Shown piece after piece: positions 8,453 through 18,543 of a stretch of DNA of 64,000 nt (position 1 is the stretch's first letter; every line of letters starts with the position of its first letter). The position numbers were made by a program, and so were the translations under genes. The stretch is from Haloplanus salinus (GTDB taxonomy: Archaea; Halobacteriota; Halobacteria; Halobacteriales; Haloferacaceae). The stretch spans positions 434,001-498,000 of the forward strand of contig NZ_QPHM01000001.1 of assembly GCF_003336245.1 (NCBI RefSeq). The letters run 5' to 3'. The notes beneath the pieces were generated by a model. That model was not told the origin of the DNA and ran no database searches. It saw only the letters and a list, made by a program, of their open reading frames with translations.

Positions 8453-10291
8453 CTACTCGGCCGCGAGATGTGTATCGAGGAACTCGACGATGGCGGCGTA
8501 GGCTTCGATCCTGTTTTCGAGTTTCGTGAAGCCGTGGCCCTCGTCCTCGAAGATCAGTTCCCGGACGGGGACGCCCGCCTCGCGGGCGCCCTCGACGATG
8601 CGATGGGCCTCGCTGACGGGGACTCGCGGGTCGTTCTCGCCGTGGAGGACGAACAGGGGAGCGGCGATGTCGTCGACGTGGTTGACGGGGCTGATCGACT
8701 CCAGTAGCGCCCGGTTCCCGTCGAGGGAGCCGTATTCGGCCTCGCGGAGTTCGCGCCGCCAGTCGCCCGTGTTTTCGAGGAACGTGACGAAGTTGGCGAT
8801 GCCGACGATGTCGATTCCGGCCGCCCAGATGTCGGGGTCGGCCGTCATGGCGGCGAGGGTCATGAACCCGCCGTAGGACGCGCCCATGACGGCGATGCGG
8901 TCGGGGTCGACGGCGGGGTGGTCGTGGAGCCAGTCGACGCCCGCCCGCAGGTCCGCGACCGAGTCCATCCGCTTCTCCACGTCGTCGAGGTGGGTGTAGG
9001 CCTTGCCGTAGCCCGTCGAGCCGCGGACGTTTGGCTCGAAGACGGCGTAGCCCCGCGAGAGGAGGTACTGCTTCACCCGACCGAACGAGGGCCGGCGCTG
9101 TGATTCGGGGCCGCCGTGGACGTCGACGACGACGGGGGTCTCGCCGTGACCCGTGTCGGTCTCGGGCAGGGAGAAGAAGGCGGGGATCTCCCGGTCGTCG
9201 AAGGAGGGGTAGCGGACGAGTTCCGGGGCGACGAAAGTGTCGCGGGGGATGCCCGCGGTCGAGGCGCGGGTGAAGCGTTCGGTCTCGCCGGTCGTCACGT
9301 CCACGACGTGGACGTTGGCGGTGTCGTCGCTCCGGGTGACGGTCAGGGCGAAGCGGTCGCCGTCGGGACCGAAGCTGACCCCGCCGGCGACGCAGGGTGG
9401 GAGGTCCGGCGTCGGGAAGTGGTCGAGTCGGCCGGGCGCGACGAGTTCGCCGACGCCGAGTTCCGTGTAGCCGTCGACGTTGCGGGAGTAGACCAGCCGT
9501 CGGGAGTCCTGATCGACCGCGACGCCGTCGACGTTCCACGCGTCGTCCGCGAGGGGAGTGGCCTCGGATCCCGCGGCTCCGACGGCCGATAGCTCGTCCG
9601 TCGAGAGGTCGATGTGTGAGAGCCGGAGGGTGTCGGTGTCGCGGTCGGTGGCGAGGTAGACACCCTCACCGTCGGGACCCCAGTCGGCGCTGAGGTGGCG
9701 GACGGTCCCCTCGTGTGGCGTGAGATGACGACGGCGTCCGGTGGCTACGTCGAGGACGTACACGTCCTGGTCGAAACTGGAGTGCGATTCGGTGAGGAGG
9801 AGCCGGTCGCCGTCGGGGCTCCAGCCGGCGACGGAGAACCAGCCGTCGCCCTCGAAGACGAGTTCGGCGTCGGCGCCGGTCGCCGTGCGGTCCTGCACGT
9901 ACACGTCGAAGACGGATTCGTCGCGACGGTTGGAGGCGAAGGCGAACCGCTCGCCGTCGGGACCCCACCCGCCGAACCAGTGTTTGGCGTCGGGGTGTTC
10001 GGTCAGGTCGGTGATCGAGCCGTCGGCGGCGTCCAGTCGGTAGAGCGTCTCCTTCTCGTCGCCGCCGCGGTCACGGCCGACGATCAGTTCGGGACGTTCG
10101 GGCGACCACGAGGCGAAGGTGACGCGGTCGTCGAAGAAGGTGCGCTGTTCGGGCCACGCGCCGGGGGCGTCGAGGGTCCACACTTGCGGGACGCCGGTGG
10201 TATCCATGAGAAAGGCGAGCGTCTCGCCGTCCGGGCCGACGGAGGCGCCGTGTGCGCTCCGCACGTTGAGGTAGCGCTCGATGTCGAACAT
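8453..10291 (-). CDS. S9 family serine peptidase (prolyl oligopeptidase/acylaminoacyl peptidase type)
   Basis: 612 residues. The N-terminal two-thirds is a beta-propeller with repeated WSPDG/WGPDG motifs. The C-terminal alpha/beta hydrolase domain (from about residue 380) carries the nucleophile in MGASYGGFM (about residue 470), the acidic residue in HGENDPRVPV and the His in EDEGHGF. Such enzymes cut short peptides or release N-acyl amino acids in the cytoplasm. No signal peptide is seen. Length and motif order match complete family members. Confidence 0.92.
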   Translation of the reverse strand: MFDIERYLNVRSAHGASVGPDGETLAFLMDTTGVPQVWTLDAPGAWPEQRTFFDDRVTFASWSPERPELIVGRDRGGDEKETLYRLDAADGSITDLTEHPDAKHWFGGWGPDGERFAFASNRRDESVFDVYVQDRTATGADAELVFEGDGWFSVAGWSPDGDRLLLTESHSSFDQDVYVLDVATGRRRHLTPHEGTVRHLSADWGPDGEGVYLATDRDTDTLRLSHIDLSTDELSAVGAAGSEATPLADDAWNVDGVAVDQDSRRLVYSRNVDGYTELGVGELVAPGRLDHFPTPDLPPCVAGGVSFGPDGDRFALTVTRSDDTANVHVVDVTTGETERFTRASTAGIPRDTFVAPELVRYPSFDDREIPAFFSLPETDTGHGETPVVVDVHGGPESQRRPSFGRVKQYLLSRGYAVFEPNVRGSTGYGKAYTHLDDVEKRMDSVADLRAGVDWLHDHPAVDPDRIAVMGASYGGFMTLAAMTADPDIWAAGIDIVGIANFVTFLENTGDWRRELREAEYGSLDGNRALLESISPVNHVDDIAAPLFVLHGENDPRVPVSEAHRIVEGAREAGVPVRELIFEDEGHGFTKLENRIEAYAAIVEFLDTHLAAE

Positions 10292-10327
10292 ACGGGTCGT
10301 TGGTCGGGCGCGACCAAACGTGTTGTC

Positions 10328-10588
10328 CTAAATGAGTCCCTCGGCTTCGAGCGCCGCCATCACGTCGTCGACGAGTTCGTCGACGGACGCGTACGGGAAC
10401 TCCTGGTGGCCGTCGAGGTTCGCGGCGAGTTCCATCGCGGAGAAGGACACGTCGCCGGCCTCGAACCGGGTGCCCGGCCCGTTCGGCAGCGCGGGGACGA
10501 GGTCCATCTGGTCGGTGACGGGGAAGTCCGCACCCTCGAATGCCGTCCTGAACTGCTCGCGAAGCTCGGCCGAAACGTCGTCGCTCAT
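10328..10588 (-). CDS. MTH865-like family small protein
   Basis: 86 residues from MSDDVSAELREQF. The pattern of FEGADFPVT, a Pro/Gly turn (PALPNGPGTRFEAG) and a C-terminal helix (VDELVDDVMAALEAEG) fits the MTH865-like family of small archaeal EF-hand-like folded proteins, whose role is unknown. An in-frame ATG six codons upstream (10606) is possible. It lies alone between the S9 peptidase and the glycosyltransferase. Confidence 0.8.
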   Translation of the reverse strand: MSDDVSAELREQFRTAFEGADFPVTDQMDLVPALPNGPGTRFEAGDVSFSAMELAANLDGHQEFPYASVDELVDDVMAALEAEGLI

Positions 10589-10691
10589 GCGTTGTCGTGG
10601 ACTCATCGCGGGCAAAAGCGTTCCGAAACGGGCGGAACGCGCTCGCATGGCAAGGCCGAAACCGGCACCGGGACGCGGGGACGACGGTTCG

Positions 10692-11753
10692 TCAGAGGAA
10701 GCCGTAATCGGCGACGACCGTCTCGTAGCAGTCGACGTAGCGGTCGAGGACCGCCTCGTGATCGTACGACGCGTACGCCTCGTTGACCGTCCAGCGCTCC
10801 AAGTCCGCCGCGGCGACGATTTCGTCCGCGAGCTCCCGCGGGGAGGTGACCAACGAGCCGCGGGGGTCCTCCTCGACGAGTTCGTGGGCGGCCGAGTCGG
10901 CCTGATACTCGACGACGCCGACACAGCCACACGCGAGCGCTCTGAGGAGGCTCGTCGCGAACGGCGCCCAGGTCGCCGTCTGGGCGACGACGTGGGCGCC
11001 CTTGAGGATCGGCACTTGGTCCGCGGGGTCGAGGGCGCCGAGGAACTCCACCCGGTCGTCGATGCGAAGGTCACGGGCGGCCCGCTCGGCGTCGGCGCGG
11101 GCGGGGCCGTCGCCGATGACCGCGGCCCGCCAGTCCTTCCCGCGGAGTTCCGCCAGCGCGAGGAGAAATCCCTCGACGTTGGCGCCCGCATCGAGCGAGC
11201 GGGCGTACACGACGTCGGCACGGGGATCGACGGGGGCGTCGCGGATGCCCGCCACGTCGACGCTGTCGGGGATCACCTCGATGGCGTCGTCGGCCGCGCC
11301 GCACTCGCGGACCGTCGTCCCGACGGTGTTCGAGGGGACGAGGACGCGCGCGGGTGAGCGAGCGGCCAAGCGGCGGCGCCACGGCGGCGTCCCGTCGTCG
11401 GGGGACGCCCACCACCCGGCGACGACGGGGGTTCGTCGGAGCCGACCGGCGGCCTTCGCGGCGGGCACCGCGAGGTGTGGCCGGGTGGCGACGTGGATCA
11501 CGTCGGGACGGACGCCGTCGAGGACGAACGGGAGTTTGGCCACGAACGCCCGTGGCGCGTGATCGGCCGTCACCCGGCGGTAGGTGACGCCCTCGGAGTC
11601 GAACGCCGGGTGATCGCCGTCCCACCACTGCACACAGCAGACCGTCACGTCGTGACCGCGGGCGGCTACGCGCTCGGCGACGGCTTGCAGCCGGCGCGCG
11701 TACCAGCCGTCGCCGTGGTGGGCCGTCGTCAGCGACACGAACGCGACACGCAC
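10692..11753 (-). CDS. Glycosyltransferase family 4 (GT-B fold)
   Basis: About 353 residues if translation begins at the GTG giving VRVAFVSLTTAHHGDGW, the usual first strand of GT-B enzymes. In-frame GTG (11765) and TTG (11780) starts are also possible. The N-terminal acceptor domain contains DVIHVATRPH. The C-terminal donor domain has VIGDGPAR, VEFLGALDPADQVPILKGAHV and an atypical ATWAPFATSLLRALACGCVGVVEY where GT4 enzymes have E-x7-E. It transfers a sugar from an activated donor, acceptor unknown. No glycan cluster surrounds it. Confidence 0.85.
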   Translation of the reverse strand: MRVAFVSLTTAHHGDGWYARRLQAVAERVAARGHDVTVCCVQWWDGDHPAFDSEGVTYRRVTADHAPRAFVAKLPFVLDGVRPDVIHVATRPHLAVPAAKAAGRLRRTPVVAGWWASPDDGTPPWRRRLAARSPARVLVPSNTVGTTVRECGAADDAIEVIPDSVDVAGIRDAPVDPRADVVYARSLDAGANVEGFLLALAELRGKDWRAAVIGDGPARADAERAARDLRIDDRVEFLGALDPADQVPILKGAHVVAQTATWAPFATSLLRALACGCVGVVEYQADSAAHELVEEDPRGSLVTSPRELADEIVAAADLERWTVNEAYASYDHEAVLDRYVDCYETVVADYGFL

Positions 11754-11870
11754 ACGCTCGCCCACGACGCGGGTGGTCAAAAATCTTCATCGTCGCCGGT
11801 CGGCGAAGTCGGTTCCCGACCGCCGGGAACCGCCGCGGGCTATGAGTGGTGGGCGGTCGAACGGCGACTC

Positions 11871-12308
11871 GTGTACGATCATATCCTGGTGCCGACCGAC
11901 GGGAGCGATCCGGCAGCCGCCGCCACCGAGCACGCGCTGGCCGTCGCCGAGCGGTTCGACGCGACGGTGCACGCCCTGTACGTCGTCGATGTCGGCGGCA
12001 TCGCCCACGAGGCGCCCGGACTCGGCCTCGACGCCCTCCGCGACGCCCTCAGCGCGGAGGGCGAGGCGGCGACGGCGGCCGTGACGGAGCGGGCGGCCGA
12101 CCGCGGGGTCGACGTGACGGACGCGGTGATCGAGGGGCTCGCGGAGGACACCATCGTCGACTACGCCGAAGCGAACGGCGTCGACCTGATCGTGATGGGG
12201 ACCCACGGGCGGCGCGGGCTGGACCGCTATCTGGTAGGGAGCGTCACGGAACGGGTCGTCAGAGCGACCGACGTGCCGACGCTGGTGGTCCGGGGGGAGT
12301 GGGGCTGA
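11871..12308 (+). CDS. Universal stress protein UspA family
   Basis: 145 residues from a GTG start (VYDHILVPTDGSD). It has the UspA ATP-binding features: PTDGS near the N-terminus and GTHGRRGLDRYLVGSVTERVVR near the C-terminus, matching the G-x2-G-x9-G(S/T) pattern of ATP-binding USPs. Single-domain cytoplasmic stress protein, very common in haloarchaea in many copies. The longer upstream frame overlaps the divergent glycosyltransferase start and was rejected. Confidence 0.9.
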   Translation: MYDHILVPTDGSDPAAAATEHALAVAERFDATVHALYVVDVGGIAHEAPGLGLDALRDALSAEGEAATAAVTERAADRGVDVTDAVIEGLAEDTIVDYAEANGVDLIVMGTHGRRGLDRYLVGSVTERVVRATDVPTLVVRGEWG

Positions 12309-12343
12309 ACGAGCGGGACGGGTGGCCGTCGGCTGCCGGCCCG

Positions 12344-12961
12344 TTACGACGGTCCGTAGACGACGACCGTCGCCTCGACGAACTCCCAGCTGTAGACGTG
12401 GTTGAGGAGGAGGTAGGCGACGACGCCGAGCGAGAGCGAGAGGATCCACGCGCCGGCGGCGATCCGGCCGACACGGGCGTGGGCGGTGTCGCGAAGCTCC
12501 GTGGGCGTGTGAGTCACGCCGAGGACGATGGCGTAGAGGACGACGGGGACGGAGACGATAGAGAGGATGATGTGGATGGCGAGCATCGCGAGGTAGGCGT
12601 AGTAAGCGAGTTGGGGGCCGACGAACTCCTTGGTGCCGCCGCCGCCGATCTTGGTCAGGTAGAGGACGAGGAAAACGAGGATGAGACCGAAGGCGGAGGC
12701 CATGGCGGTCGCGTGCTTTGTTACCTCGTCGCGGCGGATCCATCGCCAGCCGGCGATCAGCGAGAGGGTCGCGACGGTGTTGACGACGGCGATGGCGTCG
12801 GAGAGGCGGTTCACCTGTTCGAGTGAGAGGTCGGGAAAGATCGATCCGGGAACCACCCCGAGGAAGGTGCCGATCACGAGCCCGTAACCGACGACGGAGA
12901 GGACGGCGGTGACGGCGGCGGGGTGGTCCTTGACCGGGCCGCTGGCGCTGGCCGTTGCCAT
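12344..12961 (-). CDS. DUF420 family membrane protein
   Basis: 205 residues with about six hydrophobic segments. His residues placed in the helices (DEVTKHATAMAS, LAIHIILSIV, ARVGRIAAG) fit the DUF420 family, a heme-copper oxidase-associated membrane family related to CtaG/COX assembly proteins. Metal or heme handling is therefore possible but unproven. The gene converges with uspA. Length is normal for the family. Confidence 0.85.
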   Translation of the reverse strand: MATASASGPVKDHPAAVTAVLSVVGYGLVIGTFLGVVPGSIFPDLSLEQVNRLSDAIAVVNTVATLSLIAGWRWIRRDEVTKHATAMASAFGLILVFLVLYLTKIGGGGTKEFVGPQLAYYAYLAMLAIHIILSIVSVPVVLYAIVLGVTHTPTELRDTAHARVGRIAAGAWILSLSLGVVAYLLLNHVYSWEFVEATVVVYGPS

Positions 12962-13025
12962 GGCGGAGGGTTGGACCGCACCGGCTTGCCTCTTCCGTTC
13001 CGTGAGCGTCGCGGGGCAGTGAGGC

Positions 13026-14075
13026 TCAGATCACGCCGGTCACCGTCGCGGCTTCGCGCGCGGCCGCCTCGCTGATGCCGGTGCCGAGGATAGTGTACCG
13101 GTCGCGGATGCGGTGGGCGGTCGTCAGCGCCTCGATCACCGTCTCGTCGTCGAAGCCGAGTTCCGCGGCCGTCGTCGGCGCGCCGATGACCGCGAGTGCG
13201 TCGCGAATGTTCCGCCACATCCCCTGCTCGCCCTCGTGGAGGTAGGCGACGAGAATCGAGCCGACGCCGACCTGGTGGCCGTGGAGGGCGCGGCCGGGTT
13301 CGATGCGGTCCAGCCGGTGCGAGAAGAGGTGTTCGGCGCCGCTCGCGGGGCGGGACGACCCCGCGATGGACATGGCGACGCCGGAGGAGACGAGCGCCTT
13401 CACGACGACCCACGCCGACTCCTCCAGTCCCTGTTTGATCGACCCGGCATTCTCGACGAGCATCTCCGCGGTCATTCGGGAGAGTGCGCCCGCGTACTCG
13501 GAGTATTCGACGTTCTGCAGGCGGTGGGCGAGTTGCCAGTCCTCGACCGCGGTGTAGTTAGAGACGATGTCGGCACAGCCGGCGGTGGTGAGCTCCCACG
13601 GCGCGGCCGCGACGACTTCGGTGTCGGCGACGACGGCCAGCGGCGGGTCGGCGGCCACGCTGTGGCGGGTATCGCCCTCGGGAATCGAGGAGCGGCCGCT
13701 GACGATGCCGTCGTGACTGGCCGCGGTGGGGACGGAGACGAAGCCGAAGCCGAGGTGATCGGCCGCCATCTTCGCCGTGTCGATGGGTTTGCCGCCGCCG
13801 AGACCGACGAGATAGGTTGCGCCCTCGCGCTCGGCGGCCTCGACGACGCGCTCGACGGCGTCGAAGCCGGCGTTCTCGACGGTGACCGTCGCGGGATCGC
13901 TCCCGAGTTGAGCGCGGACCCGGTCGCCGACCAGTCGCTCGGGCGACGGACTCGTCACGACCAGCGGCCGGCCGACGACGGAGAGGTCGTCGACGACGGC
14001 GCCGAGGTCGGCGAGCACGCCGTGGCCCACGACCACGTTCCGGGGGAGCTTGATCCACGTCGACTTCTCGAACAT
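13026..14075 (-). CDS. egsA: sn-Glycerol-1-phosphate dehydrogenase (NAD(P)-dependent)
   Basis: 349 residues. It makes sn-glycerol-1-phosphate from dihydroxyacetone phosphate, the first committed step of archaeal ether-lipid synthesis. Visible motifs are the nucleotide-binding GLGGGKPIDTAK, the PTAASHDGIVSG loop, and likely Zn ligands in CADIVSNY, GAEHLFSHRLD and ALHGHQVGVG. It belongs to the iron-dependent alcohol dehydrogenase/glycerol dehydrogenase superfamily. Stand-alone gene; length standard. This gene is diagnostic for an archaeon. Confidence 0.95.
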   Translation of the reverse strand: MFEKSTWIKLPRNVVVGHGVLADLGAVVDDLSVVGRPLVVTSPSPERLVGDRVRAQLGSDPATVTVENAGFDAVERVVEAAEREGATYLVGLGGGKPIDTAKMAADHLGFGFVSVPTAASHDGIVSGRSSIPEGDTRHSVAADPPLAVVADTEVVAAAPWELTTAGCADIVSNYTAVEDWQLAHRLQNVEYSEYAGALSRMTAEMLVENAGSIKQGLEESAWVVVKALVSSGVAMSIAGSSRPASGAEHLFSHRLDRIEPGRALHGHQVGVGSILVAYLHEGEQGMWRNIRDALAVIGAPTTAAELGFDDETVIEALTTAHRIRDRYTILGTGISEAAAREAATVTGVI

Positions 14076-14129
14076 ACGCCACCTACTCGACGTGATCCTT
14101 TAGTAACTGAGGGTCGGGACCGCGACGGA

Positions 14130-15908
14130 TCACTCCCGCTGGGCCACCGGCAGAGCGAGCGTGACGGTGCTGCCGTCGCCGGACCCGTCGATGCTCATGT
14201 CGCCGGCGGAGAGTCGGGTCACCCAGTAGACGAAGAGCAGTCCCAGTCCGGAGCCGTGGTGAAGCTGGTCGATGTCGCGGTCGAAATCGAGGGTCTCCCG
14301 CTCGATGTCGGGGATGCCCGGTCCCTCGTCGGTGACGCGAACGAGCCCCCGTGCACCGTCGTCGACGACGGCGACCCGAACCGTCGGCGTCTCGCAGTCG
14401 GCGTACTTGACGGCGTTCTCGATCAGTTCGTCGACGGCGCCCGAGAGATCCGGAATCGCGGCTACGACGACCGAATCGGCGCCGATGAGGGCGATGTCGG
14501 CGTCCGGGTAGCGCTCCCGGAGCGCGTCCACGCGCCGGTCGGCGAGGTCGGCGAGGTCGATCGGAATCGGGTCGATCGGCTCCGTCAGAATCTCCACGAT
14601 CCGGCGCTCGCGGTCGGCCTGTTCGAGCAGGTGGTCGGCGTAGCGCTCGATCCGGCGGACGCCCGCTTCGACGTCCTCGATTCGGCCCTCGCGGACGTTC
14701 TCGGCGGTGCCGTGGATGACGTTCACGTCGTTACGGATGTTGTGACGGAGCCACTGTTCGAGCGCCTTCAACTGCCGTTTGCGCTCCTTTCGGTGCGAAA
14801 TGTCGCGCCCGATGCCCACCACGCGTGGCCCGTCGTCACCGCCGCCGTCCAGCCGCCGACCCCGGAACTCGTACGGGCAGGTGTGGCCGTGTTTGGTGAC
14901 GAGCGTGGCTTCCACCGTATGCGAACCCTCCTCGACGACGGTTTCGATGGCGGCCCGCACCCGTGACACGTCCGTGTCGGCGAACAACTCGGCGACGTTC
15001 ATCGAGGCCAACTCCCCGTCGTCGTACCCGGTGGCGTCGGTCACCGCGTCGTTCCACCGCAGGAGGCTGCCCTCGGCGTCGACGACGTAGAACACGTCCT
15101 GAAGCGTATCGAGCGCCTCCTCGACGAATCGCCGTTCGTCTTGGAGGGCACGCTGCACCTCGCGGAGGGGCGTGACGTCGACGACGACGGCCTGGCCGAT
15201 GTCCTTCCCCAGAAATTGCCCGGCTGCGGTCGACACCTGCACGTATCGCACCTCGCCGTCGGGTCGCTGGAGTTTCATCTGTGTCGGCCCGACCGACTCC
15301 TTGTGTTCGACCACGTCGGTCAGTTCCCGCCGGGCGATGGCTCGGTCGTGAGGGTGGACGAACTCGAAGATCGACCGCCCGACGAGTTCGTCCCGACCGT
15401 CGAGTCCGAGGAGGTCGAGGGTGGCGTCGTTACACCAGATCGACTCGCCGGCGTCGTCGAACAGGGTGATCGGAACGGGCGCCATCTCGATGAGATGGCG
15501 GTACCGGCGCTGATGTTCGTCGGAGAACCACGGGGCGTCCCGGTCGAGGGCGGCCTGGAGACGGGCGAGGATCGTCGACGGATCGGCGTCCGCCGGTACG
15601 TAGCCGCTCACGCCGGCGGCGACCGCCTCGTCGGTGACCGCCGGCGACGCCGATTCGAGGATCAACACGAAGGGGAGTCCCGGGTGGGAGACGCGGATCG
15701 ACCGCAACAGCCGGACCCCGTCCAGATCCGGGAGGGCGTAGCCGCTGACGACGCCGTCCACGTCGTCCCGGGCCACGAGGCGGAGACAGTCGCCCGCCGA
15801 GTCGAGGGTCGTCACGTCGAAACCGGCGTCGCGAAGCGTCGACAGCAGCCGGGCTTCGAGGTGCCGGGAAACGGCGACGAGCACGATTCGCGGCGACTCG
15901 TCGGACAT
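14130..15908 (-). CDS. PAS-domain sensor histidine kinase with degenerate receiver domain
   Basis: 592 residues from MSDESPRIVLV; the nine-codon upstream extension lacks support. Order: receiver-like domain (1-120), PAS (about 135-250, with FVHPHDRA), PAS (about 265-385, ending GIGRDISHRKERK), HisKA-like dimerisation region with the phosphoacceptor His in WLRHNIRNDVN (about 397), and HATPase_c with DELIENAVKYA, DEGPGIP and GSGLGLLFVYWV. In the receiver, the usual Asp of VVSDY is Gly (VVSGYALPDLDG), so it probably cannot be phosphorylated. No membrane segment; a cytoplasmic sensor, input unknown. Confidence 0.92.
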   Translation of the reverse strand: MSDESPRIVLVAVSRHLEARLLSTLRDAGFDVTTLDSAGDCLRLVARDDVDGVVSGYALPDLDGVRLLRSIRVSHPGLPFVLILESASPAVTDEAVAAGVSGYVPADADPSTILARLQAALDRDAPWFSDEHQRRYRHLIEMAPVPITLFDDAGESIWCNDATLDLLGLDGRDELVGRSIFEFVHPHDRAIARRELTDVVEHKESVGPTQMKLQRPDGEVRYVQVSTAAGQFLGKDIGQAVVVDVTPLREVQRALQDERRFVEEALDTLQDVFYVVDAEGSLLRWNDAVTDATGYDDGELASMNVAELFADTDVSRVRAAIETVVEEGSHTVEATLVTKHGHTCPYEFRGRRLDGGGDDGPRVVGIGRDISHRKERKRQLKALEQWLRHNIRNDVNVIHGTAENVREGRIEDVEAGVRRIERYADHLLEQADRERRIVEILTEPIDPIPIDLADLADRRVDALRERYPDADIALIGADSVVVAAIPDLSGAVDELIENAVKYADCETPTVRVAVVDDGARGLVRVTDEGPGIPDIERETLDFDRDIDQLHHGSGLGLLFVYWVTRLSAGDMSIDGSGDGSTVTLALPVAQRE

Positions 15909-16042
15909 ACGACATCGTGTCAACGCGGTCCACACACCTAACGATTTGGTCTGGGGTGCAAAATATATCGACTGGCTATACCAACCACGTGTTTAATTTC
16001 GGAAATGATCACCGACGGCGTTCTATATATACAAACTACCCC

Positions 16043-17167
16043 TACCTCGCCGTCGGCACCCTGCGCGACGTGCTATGGATGGACGCCTCGGCCAACGGGG
16101 CGGCGCTCGACGGCGACCTGCCGGCTGAAGAGGGCGGCGGCGCGAGCGGGCGCAACTGCTTCTCCGCGGGGACGACCCACTCGGTCCTCTTCGCGTGGTG
16201 GGTGTCGGTCGATCACGGCAACGCGATTCGAAGCGACACCGCGACGTTCGACGTCGGCCTCTACGGCGAGCAGTGCCGGCACAACGACGGCTCGGTGAGC
16301 GGCGTCGACGCCTACGACGGCCTCGTCGCCGTCGCCGTCGAGAACGACGATCCGCGGGCGGACGGCCGCGTCGCGCTCTACGACACGAGCGACGACGGGT
16401 TCGTCGGGAGCGCCCCGCTCGGCCCCCTGCCGGATCGGGTGAAGTTCACGCCCGACGGCAACACCGTGATGGTCGCCAACGAGGGCGAACCGGCGAGCGA
16501 CTACACCGAGGACCCCGAGGGGTCGGTCAGCGTCGTCGACGTGTCGAACGGTCCCGGGAACGCGTCGTCGGCGACCGCCGGCTTCGGCAACGTCGACGCC
16601 CGGAGCCTGCGCGAGGACGGCGTCCTCTCGCGGCTGGAAGGGCTCGAAGTGACCGCCCGCCCGCCGAGCTTCGGCGAAGGCGACGTTTCGGATCTCTCCG
16701 GACTCTACCTGTTCGGCGGTCGCTCCTACCTGATCCTCGACAGCGATGGTCAGCAGGTGTTCGAGAGCGGCGACCAGTTCGAGCAGATCGTTCGGAACTC
16801 CGACGACGACGAGAGCGGCATCGACGAGGAGAGTCCGGCTGCCGGCCCCGAACCGGAGGGCGTCGCGATCGGCGGGATCGACGGCGAGGTCTTCGCGTGC
16901 ATCGGTTTCGAGGAGGTCGGCGGCGTCGCCATGTTCGACGTGACCGACCCCGAAACCCCGTCGTTCGTCGACTACAGCAACACCCGCGACTTCGACATCG
17001 GCCCCGAGACCGCGACCGAGGACGAGGGTGAACCGGGGTCGGTCGCCGGCGACCTCGCCCCGGAGGGACTGACGTTCGTCCCGGCGACGGACAGCCCGAG
17101 CGGCGATCCCCTGCTGATCGTCGGCTACGAGGTCAGCGGAACGACGGCCGTCTACAGCATCGCCTGA
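16043..17167 (+). pseudogene. Decayed surface-protein gene: TasA/SipW-type fragment joined to choice-of-anchor I propeller
   Basis: The frame opens with the C-terminal part of a SipW-dependent-signal protein (VGTLRDVL...GRNCFSAG...VDHGNAIRSDTATFDVGLYGEQCRHNDG), without signal peptide or first half. It then passes into a choice-of-anchor I beta-propeller (LPDRVKFTPDGNTVMVANEG...DPEGSVSVVDV, later GLYLFGGRSYLILD, GPEPEGVAIG and [17 protein letters not shown]). The middle of the propeller, where family members have the DLEPEYIAVS and TANEGDARDY regions, is absent between about 16625 and 16640. Upstream bases 15909-16042 are AT-rich and hold no intact start. If expressed, translation could begin at GTG 16070 or ATG 16079. 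Probably non-functional. Confidence 0.7.
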
Positions 17168-17250
17168 GACGGCTCCCGCGTTCCGACGCTCACCCCTCTT
17201 TTGACTGCCGCGGTCGGTACGCTGATACGGACCCCGCCCGACCGCCCGGT

Positions 17251-18543
17251 ATGGACGTGGATATCACCCGTTCGCGGGTCCACGGACGGGCGCGCGCGCC
17301 GCCGTCGAAGAGCTACACGCACCGGGCGATCCTCGCGGCGGGGTACAGCGACGGCGCCGTCGTCGCCGACCCGCTGGTGAGCGCCGACACGCGGGCGACG
17401 ATGCGAGCCGTCGAGGCCTTCGGCGGGCGGGTCGACCGAACGGACGGCGACCTCGACGTGACGGGCTTTGCCGGCCGGCCTGGCGTCCCCGACGACGTCG
17501 TCGACTGCGCGAACAGCGGGACGACCACCCGCATCGTCACGGCGTGTGCAGCGCTCGCAGACGGGCTGACGGTGCTGACGGGCGACAACTCGCTGCGCTC
17601 GCGGCCGCAGGGACCGTTACTCGACGCCGTCGACCAACTCGACGGCCGCGCGGAGAGCACGCGGGGCAACGGGCAGGCACCGCTGGTCGTCGGCGGGTCG
17701 GTCGCGGGCGGCGCCGTCTCCATTCCCGGCGACGTGTCCTCACAGTACATCACCGCGCTCCTGATGGCGGGCGCGGTGACCGACGAGGGGATCGATATCG
17801 ACCTCGAAACCGAACTGAAGTCGGCGCCGTACGTCGATATCACGCTCGAAGTGCTGGACGCCTTCGGGGTCGAAGCCGCGGAAACGGTCGCTGGCTATCG
17901 GGTTCCGGGCGGGCAGCAGTACGAACGGGACGATCCGTACCCCGTCCCCGGCGATTTCTCGTCGATGTCGTACCTGCTCGCGGCTGGCGCCGTCGCGGCC
18001 GACGACGGCGGCGTCGTCGTCGCGGGCGCCTACCCCAGCGCACAGGGCGACAGCGCCATCGTCGACGTGTTGGAGCGCATGGGTGCCGATATTTCGTGGG
18101 ACCGCGAGGCGGGTGAGATCACGGTCCGCCGGAGCGACCTCTCGGGCGTCGAGGTGGACGTGGGCGACACGCCGGACCTGCTGCCCACCATCGCGGTCCT
18201 CGGCGCCGTCGCGGACGGCGACACCCGGATCGTCAACTGCGAGCACGTCCGGTTGAAAGAGACCGACCGGGTGCGCGCGATGGCGACGGAGCTGGAGACG
18301 CTGGGCGCCGCGGTGACCGAAGAGCCGGACACCCTGACGATCCACGGGGGCGAGAGCGACCTGCGGGGGGCGACGGTGGCGGGCCACGACGACCACCGGA
18401 TCGTGATGTCGCTGGCGGTCGCGGGACTCGTCGCCGAAGGGACGACGACCGTCGCGGGCGCGGGTCACGTCGACGTCTCTTTCCCAGGGTTCTTCGATGT
18501 GCTTTATGACCTCGGAGCCGAACTGGACGAACATGAACGGTAA
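17251..18543 (+). CDS. aroA: 3-phosphoshikimate 1-carboxyvinyltransferase (EPSP synthase)
   Basis: 430 residues. Shikimate pathway enzyme joining shikimate-3-phosphate and phosphoenolpyruvate. Motifs include [15 protein letters not shown] near the N-terminus, [44 protein letters not shown] and [15 protein letters not shown], all diagnostic. Full-length. The 3' end overlaps aroC by 11 nt, giving a two-gene aromatic amino-acid operon. Confidence 0.97.
   Translation: MDVDITRSRVHGRARAPPSKSYTHRAILAAGYSDGAVVADPLVSADTRATMRAVEAFGGRVDRTDGDLDVTGFAGRPGVPDDVVDCANSGTTTRIVTACAALADGLTVLTGDNSLRSRPQGPLLDAVDQLDGRAESTRGNGQAPLVVGGSVAGGAVSIPGDVSSQYITALLMAGAVTDEGIDIDLETELKSAPYVDITLEVLDAFGVEAAETVAGYRVPGGQQYERDDPYPVPGDFSSMSYLLAAGAVAADDGGVVVAGAYPSAQGDSAIVDVLERMGADISWDREAGEITVRRSDLSGVEVDVGDTPDLLPTIAVLGAVADGDTRIVNCEHVRLKETDRVRAMATELETLGAAVTEEPDTLTIHGGESDLRGATVAGHDDHRIVMSLAVAGLVAEGTTTVAGAGHVDVSFPGFFDVLYDLGAELDEHER

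Noticed and set aside
11071-11790. ATG-started frame overlapping the glycosyltransferase start
   Set aside because: Translates to Arg-rich low-complexity sequence; the glycosyltransferase frame carries family motifs.
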